Below, piece by piece: positions 1 to 7,476 of a DNA stretch of 36,351 nt. Below the pieces are notes generated by a model that saw only the letters and a program-made list of their open reading frames with translations, was not told the origin of the DNA and searched no databases. The translations under genes were made by a program, and so were the position numbers. Every line of letters begins with the position of its first letter. Position 1 is the first letter of the stretch. This stretch comes from JBDHAC01 sp039589195 (GTDB taxonomy: Bacteria > Gemmatimonadota > Gemmatimonadetes > Palauibacterales > Palauibacteraceae). The stretch covers positions 1 to 36,351 of the forward strand of contig JBDHHV010000020.1 of NCBI GenBank assembly GCA_039589195.1, read 5' to 3'.

Positions 1-150
1 GGAGCGTAGGGGCGCGATTACAGGGTTTTCCAGTAGGCTTGGGCTGTCCCGCCGGAATCTCCAGTATGCCGTCCGCTGTGATACCAGAGAACCTGTTTCC
101 AGACTCGTCCGGCTTCTCGTCACGATTCCAGCTCCGAATGGGCACGGCGA

Positions 151-183
151 GTAGCGGACCGAGCGCGACCCGTACATGTTCCG
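151..183 (+). promoter_or_regulatory. Promoter-like element of kinase gene 1, probably leaderless
   Basis: GTAGCGG at 151-157 and CATGTTCCG at 175-183 are separated by 17 bases, and the second box starts 13 bases before the ATG at 188. The same two boxes occur with identical spacing before kinase genes 2 and 4. A 17-base gap is what a -35/-10 pair would have, and a -10 box at this place would put the transcript start at or next to the ATG. No Shine-Dalgarno sequence lies between. The conservation is seen; the promoter role and the leaderless transcript are inferred. Confidence 0.5.
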
Positions 184-187
184 CGTC

Positions 188-2890
188 ATGTCTGACCAAA
201 TCGGCCGTCTCAACGCAGCCCTTGAGGGGCGTTATGCCATCGAGCGGGAGCTCGGCGAGGGTGGTATGGCGAAGGTCTACCTGGCCATCGACCAGCGTCA
301 CGATCGCAACGTCGCGATCAAGGTGCTCAAACCCGAGCTTGCGGCGATCATCGGGGCCGAGCGTTTCCTCGCCGAGATCCAGACCACCGCCAACCTCCAG
401 CACCCGCACATCCTGCCGCTCCACGACTCGGGCGAAGTCGACGGGACCGTGTTCTATGTCATGCCCTTCGTGGAGGGCGAGTCGCTGCGCGAGCTCCTCG
501 ACCGCGAAAGGCAGCTCCGGGTGGCCGAGGCGGTTCGGGTCGCCTCCGAGGTGGCCGACGCGCTCGACTACGCCCATCGCCAGGGCGTCGTACACCGCGA
601 CATCAAGCCAGAGAACGTCCTTCTCCACGACGGCCGAGCGCTCGTCGCCGACTTCGGGATCGCGCTCGCGGCGAGCCGCACGGAAGGCAGCGAGCGCCTC
701 ACCGAGACCGGCATGTCGCTCGGGACGCCCCACTACATGAGCCCCGAGCAGGCGATGGGCGAGCCCGACATCGACGGGCGGGCCGACATCTACGCACTCG
801 GGTGCGTGCTGTACGAGATGCTGACCGGCGAGCCGCCGTTCACCGCCCCGTCGGCGCAGGCGACCGTCGCGAAGCTGCTCTCGAGCGAGCCCGAGCCCGT
901 CACCAATCTGCGGAAGACCGTGCCGCCTCACGTGGCCGGCGCGACCCACGTGGCGCTGGAGAAGCTCCCGGCCGACCGATTCGCCACTGCAGCCGAGCTG
1001 CGGGCGGCCCTCGCGGACGAGACCCGGGTGTCCCGAGCCGCCCCCCCTTCGATGCCCCGGGCGAGGGTCGGCAGCCTGGTGCCGTGGGCGGTGGCGGCTG
1101 CGGCCGTCGCGGTCGCGGCATTCGGCCTTTTCTCGCGAAGCAACGAGCCGGAAACGGCTTCCGGGCCGCTTCGCGTCTCGCTGCTACGAGCAGGGATGGC
1201 TGGAGATGCCACGCCCAGCGTGTCCGCCCGCGGGGGAGGCGGTCGTCTCACGATCTCGCGAGACGGGCGCGTGGTCGTCTTCGTCGGCCTGGACAACGGC
1301 GCCCAGCGCCTCTACCGGAGATCTCTCGGTGATCCCGAGATCGTGGCGCTCGCGGGTACGGAGGGCGCGGCGTTTCCGGCGATCTCTCCGGACGGACGGT
1401 CGGTCGCGTTCGGTAACGCGGGTGGCGGAGTCAGCCGGATGTCGCTCGACGGTGGCGCCCCGACCGAGATCGCGAAGCCGGTGGCTCCGCCGATCGGCAT
1501 TAGCTGGTCCGAGACCCACGGCCTGGTGTTCGGCATGCTGGGATTCGTGGAGGACAGCCCCGGTATCACGACGATGGCCGTCTCGGGCGACACGACGCTT
1601 CGATTCGTGACCAGGCCCGAGCTGCCCGAGTCCGAGGACGCTCCCTGGGAGATGCACCACAATCCCATCGTGTTCCCGGATGACGAGACCATCGGGTACC
1701 TCGACATCCGGGGCAGTGGGAGAGTTCTCAGCACCCTCCGTCTTTCGGACGCCGAGCCACGTCGCACGGAATTGCCGGCACGGCAGGTCCTCGGCTGGAG
1801 CGATGGCGTGCTGGTCTACATGGACTTCGGCGGCGTCTTCATGGCGGCAGGGTTCGACCTCGAACGTGGTACGGTCACATCGGGCCCGGTCGCGATCCCC
1901 GGAGTCCCGCCGGGCGCCGCCGACGGGGTGCTCGCCGCCAACGGCAACCTCGTGTTTCAGCGACGCCCGACTCACTTCGAGGTCGCGCTGGTCGACCAGC
2001 GCGGAAACGCGACGACGCTCGTCGCCGGCGACAGCACGACCCGATTTCGTGGCCGGTACTCACCAGACGGCGAGCGGATCGCCATGACCGGAGACTTCGG
2101 CGGAACTCGGGGCACGTGGCTGTACGACCTGACGACGCGAACCCTCTCGCCCCTCCCGGTAGGCTATGCTCCCCAGTCAATCAGCTGGACGCCCGATGGC
2201 CGCCGGATCGTGACCGTGGACGATGGCGATGACCCGCGCGTGCCCGTCCACGCCACGCCCGCGGATGCGAGCGATACCCCTTCGGCCTTCGCGCATTTCG
2301 GAGGGCGGCAGGCTGCCGGCATCGAGCTCTCTCCCGGTGGCAGAACGCTGGCAATCACCGAGGACGTGGGCACGAACCCGATGCTGCGGGAGCTCGACAT
2401 CGTCCTGCTCGACCTCGCCGACGGAACGATCACCGACTTCGCGGTGAGTCCGTCGAACGAGACTGCCCCGCGCTTCTCGGCCAGCGGCCGCTGGCTGGCG
2501 TACGCATCGAACGAGTCCGGGCGGTACGAGGTGTATGCGCGACCGTTCCCCAGGCCCGGCGGCCGCGTTCAGATATCGGCCGGTGGCGGGTCCGAGCCCG
2601 TCTGGTCCCCCGACGGTCGGCGGATCTACTACCGGTTGGGACGGGCGTTCATGGCGGCGGACCTGTCGGGCGCGGACACGAACACCCTGACCGTGACGGG
2701 CAGGACGAGGCTGTTCGAGGGAGCGTTCCGTAGCACGCGTCTCGAGGACGCAATCGAGGCTTCGTACGACGTCGCCCCTGACGGGTCTCGACTCCTTCTG
2801 GCGCGGGCGATCGGATCGACCGGCCCCGAGATCATGTTGTGGACCGGCTGGCTCGACGAGGTGAAGGTCCTCCTGGACGCCGGCCGCTGA
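188..2890 (+). CDS. Serine/threonine protein kinase with TolB/PD40 propeller (paralogue 1)
   Basis: Receptor-like Hanks-type kinase of 900 residues. The kinase domain (about 15-275) has the glycine loop GEGGMAKV (24-31), the ATP-anchoring K45, the catalytic HRDIKPEN (136-143, D138) and DFG (155-157), so it should be active and of the RD type. One membrane helix follows at about 296-315. The rest should lie outside the inner membrane and carries PD40/TolB-like blades (repeated SPDGR-type motifs), ending in a W-L-D-E motif shared with its paralogues. An upstream in-frame ATG at 176 exists, but 188 aligns with the MSDQ start of paralogue 2. The ligand of the propeller and the phosphorylation targets are unknown. 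The gene closes with a tandem duplication over its stop codon. Confidence 0.93.
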   Translation: MSDQIGRLNAALEGRYAIERELGEGGMAKVYLAIDQRHDRNVAIKVLKPELAAIIGAERFLAEIQTTANLQHPHILPLHDSGEVDGTVFYVMPFVEGESLRELLDRERQLRVAEAVRVASEVADALDYAHRQGVVHRDIKPENVLLHDGRALVADFGIALAASRTEGSERLTETGMSLGTPHYMSPEQAMGEPDIDGRADIYALGCVLYEMLTGEPPFTAPSAQATVAKLLSSEPEPVTNLRKTVPPHVAGATHVALEKLPADRFATAAELRAALADETRVSRAAPPSMPRARVGSLVPWAVAAAAVAVAAFGLFSRSNEPETASGPLRVSLLRAGMAGDATPSVSARGGGGRLTISRDGRVVVFVGLDNGAQRLYRRSLGDPEIVALAGTEGAAFPAISPDGRSVAFGNAGGGVSRMSLDGGAPTEIAKPVAPPIGISWSETHGLVFGMLGFVEDSPGITTMAVSGDTTLRFVTRPELPESEDAPWEMHHNPIVFPDDETIGYLDIRGSGRVLSTLRLSDAEPRRTELPARQVLGWSDGVLVYMDFGGVFMAAGFDLERGTVTSGPVAIPGVPPGAADGVLAANGNLVFQRRPTHFEVALVDQRGNATTLVAGDSTTRFRGRYSPDGERIAMTGDFGGTRGTWLYDLTTRTLSPLPVGYAPQSISWTPDGRRIVTVDDGDDPRVPVHATPADASDTPSAFAHFGGRQAAGIELSPGGRTLAITEDVGTNPMLRELDIVLLDLADGTITDFAVSPSNETAPRFSASGRWLAYASNESGRYEVYARPFPRPGGRVQISAGGGSEPVWSPDGRRIYYRLGRAFMAADLSGADTNTLTVTGRTRLFEGAFRSTRLEDAIEASYDVAPDGSRLLLARAIGSTGPEIMLWTGWLDEVKVLLDAGR

Positions 2891-2919
2891 CGGCCCTCCT
2901 GGACGTCGAGCGCTGACGG
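2869..2919. repeat. 26-bp tandem duplication across the stop codon of kinase 1
   Basis: The segment CCTCCTGGACGCCGGCCGC plus TGACGG (2869-2893) is repeated 26 bases downstream (2895-2919) with a few substitutions, so the stop-codon region exists twice. The second copy is outside the reading frame. It appears to be a slippage or local duplication scar. Confidence 0.7.
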
Positions 2920-2984
2920 CTCCCCTACCCGTCGGCGAACGGCCTTCTATTCTCGTCACGTGACCTCGGTCCAGATCGGCGCGA

Positions 2985-3017
2985 GTGGCGGACAGGACAC
3001 ACCGGCTCCATTTTCCG
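2985..3017 (+). promoter_or_regulatory. Promoter-like element of kinase gene 2, probably leaderless
   Basis: GTGGCGG (2985-2991), 17 bases, CATTTTCCG (3009-3017), then five bases to the ATG at 3022. Boxes and spacing match those of kinase genes 1 and 4. There is no Shine-Dalgarno sequence before the ATG. Confidence 0.5.
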
Positions 3018-3021
3018 GCCC

Positions 3022-4233
3022 ATGTCAGACCAGATCGCGCGCCTCAATCGTGCCCTGGAGGGGCGCTACCGTGTCGAGCGGGAACTCGGCGAAGGCGGCA
3101 TGGCGACCGTGTACCTCGCGCAGGACGAGCGGCATGACCGGCCCGTCGCCATCAAGGTGCTCAAGCCCGAGCTAGCGGCCGTCATTGGAGCGGAGCGCTT
3201 TCTCTCCGAGATCAAAACGACCGCCAACCTCCAGCACCCGCATGTCCTCGCACTCTTCGATTCGGGCGACGCCGACGGATTTCTCTTCTACGTGATGCCG
3301 TTCGTGGATGGCGAGACGTTACGGGACCGGATCGACCGCGAGAAACAGCTCCCCGTGGAGGACGCCGTCAGCATCGCGTCCGCGGTGGCGAGCGCGCTGG
3401 ACTACGCCCATCGAAACAACGTCATTCACCGCGACATCAAGCCGGCCAACATCCTGATTCACGACGGTCAACCGGTCGTGGCCGATTTCGGGATCGCCCT
3501 GGCGGTTTCGAACGCGGGCGGTGGTCGTCTCACCGAGACGGGACTCAGTCTGGGCACGCCGCACTACATGAGCCCCGAGCAGGCATCGGCGGACCGTGAT
3601 CTGACCCCCCAGTCGGACATCTTCGCGTTGGCCTGCGTGACCTACGAGATGTTGACGGGGAGCCCGCCGTTCTCGGGTCCGACCGCCCAGGCCGTGCTCA
3701 TGCAGATCCTGACCGAGGATCCGAAAGCGGTCACGACGTTGAGGAGGACGGTTCCGCTCCACGTGGAAGCGGCAATCGCGAAGGCGCTGGAGAAACTCCC
3801 CGCCGACCGCTTCAGTTCGGCTGACGCGTTCGCTCGCGCGTTGGGCGATCCGGGCGCGACCGAGGCACGTCGGGCCATGCGGTCGAGAGGCGGGCCGGGT
3901 GTCACCGTGGCCCCCGCGTGGTGGCGTCTGGCCTGGCCGGCCCTCGCCATCCTCATGGCCGGGCTCGCCGCCTGGAGCTGGATGACCCGCCCGGAGGAAG
4001 CACGCGGGCCGGTCCTCCGCCTGGGTCTCTTCGACGACGAGTTCGCCATCTCGGCCACTCCGGGCTCCGGGGCGCTGGCCCTCAGTCCCGGTGGGAGTCA
4101 AGTGGCCTTCATCCACTCGGGGACCGATGGTCGACCCGCCGTGAGCGTGCGACGGCTCGACTCGTTCCGCACTCGTCAGGTCGCGACCTCCGAGGCGATC
4201 ACCGCGGTCGCCTTCTCCCCCGACGGTCGATGA
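3022..4233 (+). CDS. Serine/threonine protein kinase, N-terminal part cut by in-frame TGA (paralogue 2)
   Basis: This 403-residue frame carries a complete kinase domain: GEGGMATV loop at 24-31, K45, HRDIKPAN at 136-143 with catalytic D138, and DFG at 155-157. A membrane helix follows at about 302-320, and then the first propeller strand. It ends at a TGA (4231-4233) directly after the propeller motif SPDGR. Paralogue 3 and the amidohydrolase-propeller have TGG (Trp) after this motif in SPDGRW. The same frame stays open beyond the stop to 5670, giving 882 residues in total, the length of the intact paralogues (881-902). As it stands the product would be a membrane-anchored kinase without its sensor. 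Explanations are a nonsense mutation, a sequencing error, or stop readthrough; TGA followed by C is a weak stop context. Confidence 0.85.
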   Translation: MSDQIARLNRALEGRYRVERELGEGGMATVYLAQDERHDRPVAIKVLKPELAAVIGAERFLSEIKTTANLQHPHVLALFDSGDADGFLFYVMPFVDGETLRDRIDREKQLPVEDAVSIASAVASALDYAHRNNVIHRDIKPANILIHDGQPVVADFGIALAVSNAGGGRLTETGLSLGTPHYMSPEQASADRDLTPQSDIFALACVTYEMLTGSPPFSGPTAQAVLMQILTEDPKAVTTLRRTVPLHVEAAIAKALEKLPADRFSSADAFARALGDPGATEARRAMRSRGGPGVTVAPAWWRLAWPALAILMAGLAAWSWMTRPEEARGPVLRLGLFDDEFAISATPGSGALALSPGGSQVAFIHSGTDGRPAVSVRRLDSFRTRQVATSEAITAVAFSPDGR

Positions 4234-4362
4234 CTCGCCTATCATGACGGAGAGTCCATTCGCACGATTTCCCTCGACGCAGGCGAGGCCACGTCCCAGG
4301 CGATCGCCCCCAGCATCGACCGAAACAACGAGCGTGCGGTCCGCTGGGAATCGGACGGCTAC

Positions 4363-5670
4363 GTGTACTTCCAGGACACCGAGCTCAACCTGGCCCGCGT
4401 CCCTGCCGGCGGCGGCTCGCCGGAGATCCTGTCGAGGCGGGAGGAAGACGGCGTGATCCTCAGCCCGCCGGTCCTCTTGGCGGGGCAGGACGCGGGGCTC
4501 GTCGAGATCAGCGGGGGACGTTACGGCGGAACGGTCTCTTTCGGGGTGTTCGATCTTGCCACCGGGAGCCTGGACACGCTGGGTGTTGGGACGGCCCCCC
4601 GCCTGGTCGATGAGTTCATCATCTGGCTCGACGCCGGGACTCTTTACGGGCAACGCTTCGATTCCTCCGGCCGGAGGGGGGTCGGCCCCGTGCGAGCGCT
4701 CCTGGACGGTATTCCCGGGAGGACCCGCGCCGCGCTCTTCGACGTCTCGTCCAACGGAACCCTCGTCCATCAGGTAGCCTCGTCCGTGGACGACAATCTG
4801 GTCGCCGTGTCACGGACCGGCCTGCGCGTAGACCGGGGTCAGAGCGCCGCCTCCAATCTCGGTTTCCGCCTGAGCCCGCAGGGAGATCGGCTGGTGTTCG
4901 AGGTGGAGTCCGGCGACAGATCGGACATCTGGGTGCTCGATCTGGCGTCGGGGACGCGCAGTCGCATCACGTTCGAACAGGTCGCCTTCTACCCGGCCTG
5001 GAACCCGGACGGGTCGAAGGTCGCGTACTACAAGGTCAGCGACGGTGTATACGAGCTGTACTGGAGGAACGCCGACGGCTCCGGCGTCGAGGAGGTGCTC
5101 CTGGCGAGCCCCGCGCGGGAGATCGAGGTCGCCTTCCTTCCGGATGGCGAACGAATCGTGGTCCGGCAGGGAGACCGCGCTCGGGCCGACGGAAGCGACA
5201 TTTACCTGTACGACATCGGCGATCCCGATTCCGGCCGACCCATCACGGACGGTCAGGGCAATGCGGTCAGTCCTATGCTCTCTCCCGACGCGCGGTACGT
5301 CGCGTACGCATCCGACGCTCTCGGGACGACGCACGTGTTCGTGCGCTCGCTCGAGAACCCGGCGGAACGGCATCAGGTATCCGACGAGACCGGCAGCGAG
5401 CCCTACTGGCACCCCGATGGCACGGAGCTGTTCTTCCGAACGCCGACTCATCTCGTTTCGGCCCCCATATCGCTCGAGGGAGGCTTCCGGCTCACGGGGA
5501 GACCCGTCGAGCTGTTCGTGGCCGGCGACCTGCAGGCCAACTCGAACCATACCAGCTATGCCCTCATGCCGGACGGCGAGACCTTTCTCTTCAACAAAGA
5601 GCCACGGATCGCGCAGACTCGCATCGTCATCAACTGGCTCGAGGAGATCCGGGAGAGGATGGCCCGGTAA
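4363..5670 (+). CDS. TolB/PD40 propeller half of kinase paralogue 2 (downstream of in-frame TGA)
   Basis: This is the continuation, in the same frame, of the kinase reading frame that stops at 4233; coding similarity starts right after that stop at 4234. The given start is an in-frame GTG with no convincing ribosome site, so it is probably not an independent gene. The 435 residues form PD40-type blades, with motifs such as NPDGSKVAYY, SPDARYVAYA and HPDGTELFF, and end with the family motif V-I-N-W-L-E-E. Alone it has no signal peptide and could not reach the periplasm. I read it as the second half of a kinase gene interrupted by one stop codon: either a recent pseudogene, a read-through gene or a base error. 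Confidence 0.7.
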   Translation: MYFQDTELNLARVPAGGGSPEILSRREEDGVILSPPVLLAGQDAGLVEISGGRYGGTVSFGVFDLATGSLDTLGVGTAPRLVDEFIIWLDAGTLYGQRFDSSGRRGVGPVRALLDGIPGRTRAALFDVSSNGTLVHQVASSVDDNLVAVSRTGLRVDRGQSAASNLGFRLSPQGDRLVFEVESGDRSDIWVLDLASGTRSRITFEQVAFYPAWNPDGSKVAYYKVSDGVYELYWRNADGSGVEEVLLASPAREIEVAFLPDGERIVVRQGDRARADGSDIYLYDIGDPDSGRPITDGQGNAVSPMLSPDARYVAYASDALGTTHVFVRSLENPAERHQVSDETGSEPYWHPDGTELFFRTPTHLVSAPISLEGGFRLTGRPVELFVAGDLQANSNHTSYALMPDGETFLFNKEPRIAQTRIVINWLEEIRERMAR

Positions 5671-5703
5671 GATCCCGCGCTGCGCCACCTGCGTTCGCGG
5701 AAA

Positions 5704-5718
5704 GCGCCCGGGAGAATT
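5704..5718 (-). repeat. tRNA-Arg-like 3'-end fragment, copy a
   Basis: GCGCCCGGGAGAATT is the complement of a tRNA acceptor 3' strand plus part of the T arm. It is identical to the fragments at 15821 and 35537. The tRNA similarity ends here after 15 bases and the sequence continues with unrelated DNA. Confidence 0.5.
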
Positions 5719-5792
5719 GGCTAACGCCGAGTTCGCGCTGTGGCGCTCGGTTCGCTCGGGGGTCGTGGGCCTCGAGAAGTGCGTCGAACGCA

Positions 5793-5821
5793 GAGCTGGC
5801 GGCGATCATTGGGGCCGAGCG
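5793..5821 (+). pseudogene. Short kinase-gene fossil
   Basis: 29 bases match positions 335-363 of kinase gene 1 at 27 places and would encode ELAAIIGAER, the segment just after the ATP-anchoring lysine. The flanks do not match clearly. This looks like the debris of a further kinase copy, lying in the non-coding stretch after kinase 2. Confidence 0.5.
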
Positions 5822-5850
5822 CGTTGGCCTGCAGTGCGTAGGCTCGCGCG

Positions 5851-6684
5851 TCAGCTGCTGAGGTCCCCCGCGCCCTGAACGGGAGCACCGTACAGCGGCT
5901 CCGCGTGGGGGGCGTCGCCGTGCCCTCGCCCGGATCCCGGCGCCCGCACCCATCGGTAGATCACGATGCACCCCCAGAGCGCCAGGATGGCTCCCATGGT
6001 CAGCAACTGGGGTTCCACGCCGGCCGTGAAGGTCCCTTCTATCCCGCCACCCGCCCACAACGCTCCGAAGTTGAAGACAATGTGGAGCAGCACCACGGTC
6101 CAGATCGAACCCGCCGAGAGACGCACACCGGCCATGATCAGGCCCACCCCGAAGGCGAACACGGCCTGAGCCATGATCACAGTCGCCGGGATGCCCGACG
6201 CGATGCCCATCAGGTGGATCGATCCGAACGCCAGAGATGTAGCGACCGATCTGGCCCACGGCCCCAGACCGGCGAGCCCCTCCCAGAGCGTCCCCCGGAA
6301 TATGATCTCTTCCGTGAGACTGCCCCCGAACACCATGACGGCGACGCCGATCACCATGGCGAGGCTCGTGTCCAGATCCTGAGACCCGGCGAGCATGAGA
6401 CCGGCGAGGAGAAGCAGCGGAAGCCCCAGCCACGCGCTCCGGAGCCGAACCGGAGCTCGAAAGCCGGCTCGGCGGAGGAGCCCTGTCCGCCAGAGCACGG
6501 CAAGAAGGATCAGCGCGAACGCTACTTCGCCCAGCGGATAGATGGGAATGCCCGTAGCCCCCAGCTCTCCATCCATGGTCGGAGCCACGACCAGCTTCCA
6601 CACTGCAAAGAGGGCGAGGAAGAGGCCGGTGAGGCGGAGGAGCGGACGCGTATCCGCGGCTCGTGTTCGTGGTTCGGTGCGCAT
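5851..6684 (-). CDS. CPBP family intramembrane glutamic endopeptidase (CAAX-protease-like)
   Basis: This 277-residue polytopic membrane protein has the three conserved motifs of the CPBP/Rce1-like (ABI) family: EEIIFR (125-130), FGSIH (153-157) and HIVFN (201-205). These supply the catalytic glutamates and the histidine/asparagine residues. Hydrophobic segments lie at about 17-34, 50-65, 84-100, 107-122, 168-186 and 194-209. Bacterial members process membrane or prenylated substrates, or protect against bacteriocins; the substrate here is unknown. It is the only minus-strand gene among the kinases. Its start overlaps the TPR remnant on the other strand by 22 bases. No strong ribosome site is visible before the ATG at 6684. 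Confidence 0.88.
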   Translation of the reverse strand: MRTEPRTRAADTRPLLRLTGLFLALFAVWKLVVAPTMDGELGATGIPIYPLGEVAFALILLAVLWRTGLLRRAGFRAPVRLRSAWLGLPLLLLAGLMLAGSQDLDTSLAMVIGVAVMVFGGSLTEEIIFRGTLWEGLAGLGPWARSVATSLAFGSIHLMGIASGIPATVIMAQAVFAFGVGLIMAGVRLSAGSIWTVVLLHIVFNFGALWAGGGIEGTFTAGVEPQLLTMGAILALWGCIVIYRWVRAPGSGRGHGDAPHAEPLYGAPVQGAGDLSS

Positions 6685-6986
6685 GGCGAAGGGCTTATGC
6701 CGGCCTGGGCCGCAGGAGCGAGGCCCTGGAGGCGGCCACCACCGCCACGGAGCTCCTGCCGCCCGAGAAGCACAGGATGCGGGGGCCGTTTCACATCGTC
6801 GCCCTCGCCGCGGTACAGGCCCGATTGGGGAATACGGACGAGGCGCTCGCGCAGCTGGAGCGGGTGTTGACCATGCCGGCCCGGTTCTCCGCGGCCTCGC
6901 TCCGAAACCACTACATGTTCAGACCGCTTCACGACGACCCGGAGTTCCTCGCGCTCCTGGAGCGGGAGCCCGGCAGGGTCTTCTGA
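6663..6986 (+). pseudogene. C-terminal remnant of a TPR-repeat protein
   Basis: The 107-codon frame reads like the last TPR repeats of kinase-TPR or adenylate-cyclase-TPR proteins: A-Y-A-G-L-G-R-R-S-E-A-L, then A-R-L-G-N-T-D-E-A-L-A-Q-L-E, then the typical ending F-R-P-L-H-D-D-P-E-F. The similarity begins about ten codons in, there is no upstream domain, and the only start is an internal GTG without a ribosome site. It overlaps the CPBP gene on the opposite strand. I take it as a broken gene whose front was lost, not as a functional small protein. Confidence 0.6.
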
Positions 6987-7476
6987 CGGGCGGTTCGTCA
7001 GCGTTTCAGCGCCTGTTCCACAAGTGATTGCCGCTGACGCGCGTTGCCTTCGCGGGCGTGTCCGGTGGCGCCGGGGGTGCCGTGGTTTCTCCACGCCTGG
7101 ATCAGAGTTGGTGAGTGCGGCTTTCCACCTCTGCGCTGCCAATTGGTCAGGCTCCTCGAATCACATTACTAGTGAATTCAGGCAAACGAGATTAGGGGCC
7201 AACGACGATCGAATACTCGTCCACGCCACAAAAACACGGGGTTTCGATACACTTCCGTACACACCGATTTGGCCATTTCGACTTCGGTATACTTCGGTAC
7301 AAACCTGCACACTCTGTGACAGCTAGCGTGACAGGTCGTTTCGGCAGTCCGCCGGGCCTTCGACTGGCTTTGCCGAGCTCGCGCCTCACGGCGCTCGGTT
7401 GCCACCTCCCTTACCTATGATCAGCTTTCCGAGCTTGGAGATTCCGAGCTGACACCCTGACCAGGCGGTTCTGCCG
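6987..7476. other. Intergenic region, AT-richer than its surroundings
   Basis: No gene is supported over these 490 bases. Base composition drops to a more AT-rich stretch at about 7140-7320, which holds three ACTTC(C/G)GTA(C/T) decamers and a direct repeat GTGACAG (7316-7322 and 7328-7334). Short frames on both strands resemble nothing I recognise. Kinase gene 3 lacks the promoter element seen before the other three kinases, so its promoter may lie in this region. Confidence 0.6.
7251..7300. repeat. Three iteron-like decamers ACTTCSGTAY
   Basis: ACTTCCGTAC (7251-7260), ACTTCGGTAT (7281-7290) and ACTTCGGTAC (7291-7300). The starts are 30 and 10 bases apart, close to whole helical turns, as expected for a protein-binding array. 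They lie 180-230 bases before kinase gene 3. The function is inferred only. Confidence 0.45.

Noticed and set aside
900..1975. Long reverse-strand open frames opposite kinase 1
   Set aside because: They are shadows of a GC-rich coding frame: no recognisable domains, and they overlap an intact kinase gene.
4231..4233. Reassignment of TGA to tryptophan
   Set aside because: All other genes use TGG for Trp and several end in TGA, so a changed genetic code is excluded.
3319..4770. 483-codon minus-strand frame opposite kinase 2
   Set aside because: Rich in Arg, Gly and Asp with no domain; it lies exactly over a clearly coding frame and is a GC artefact.
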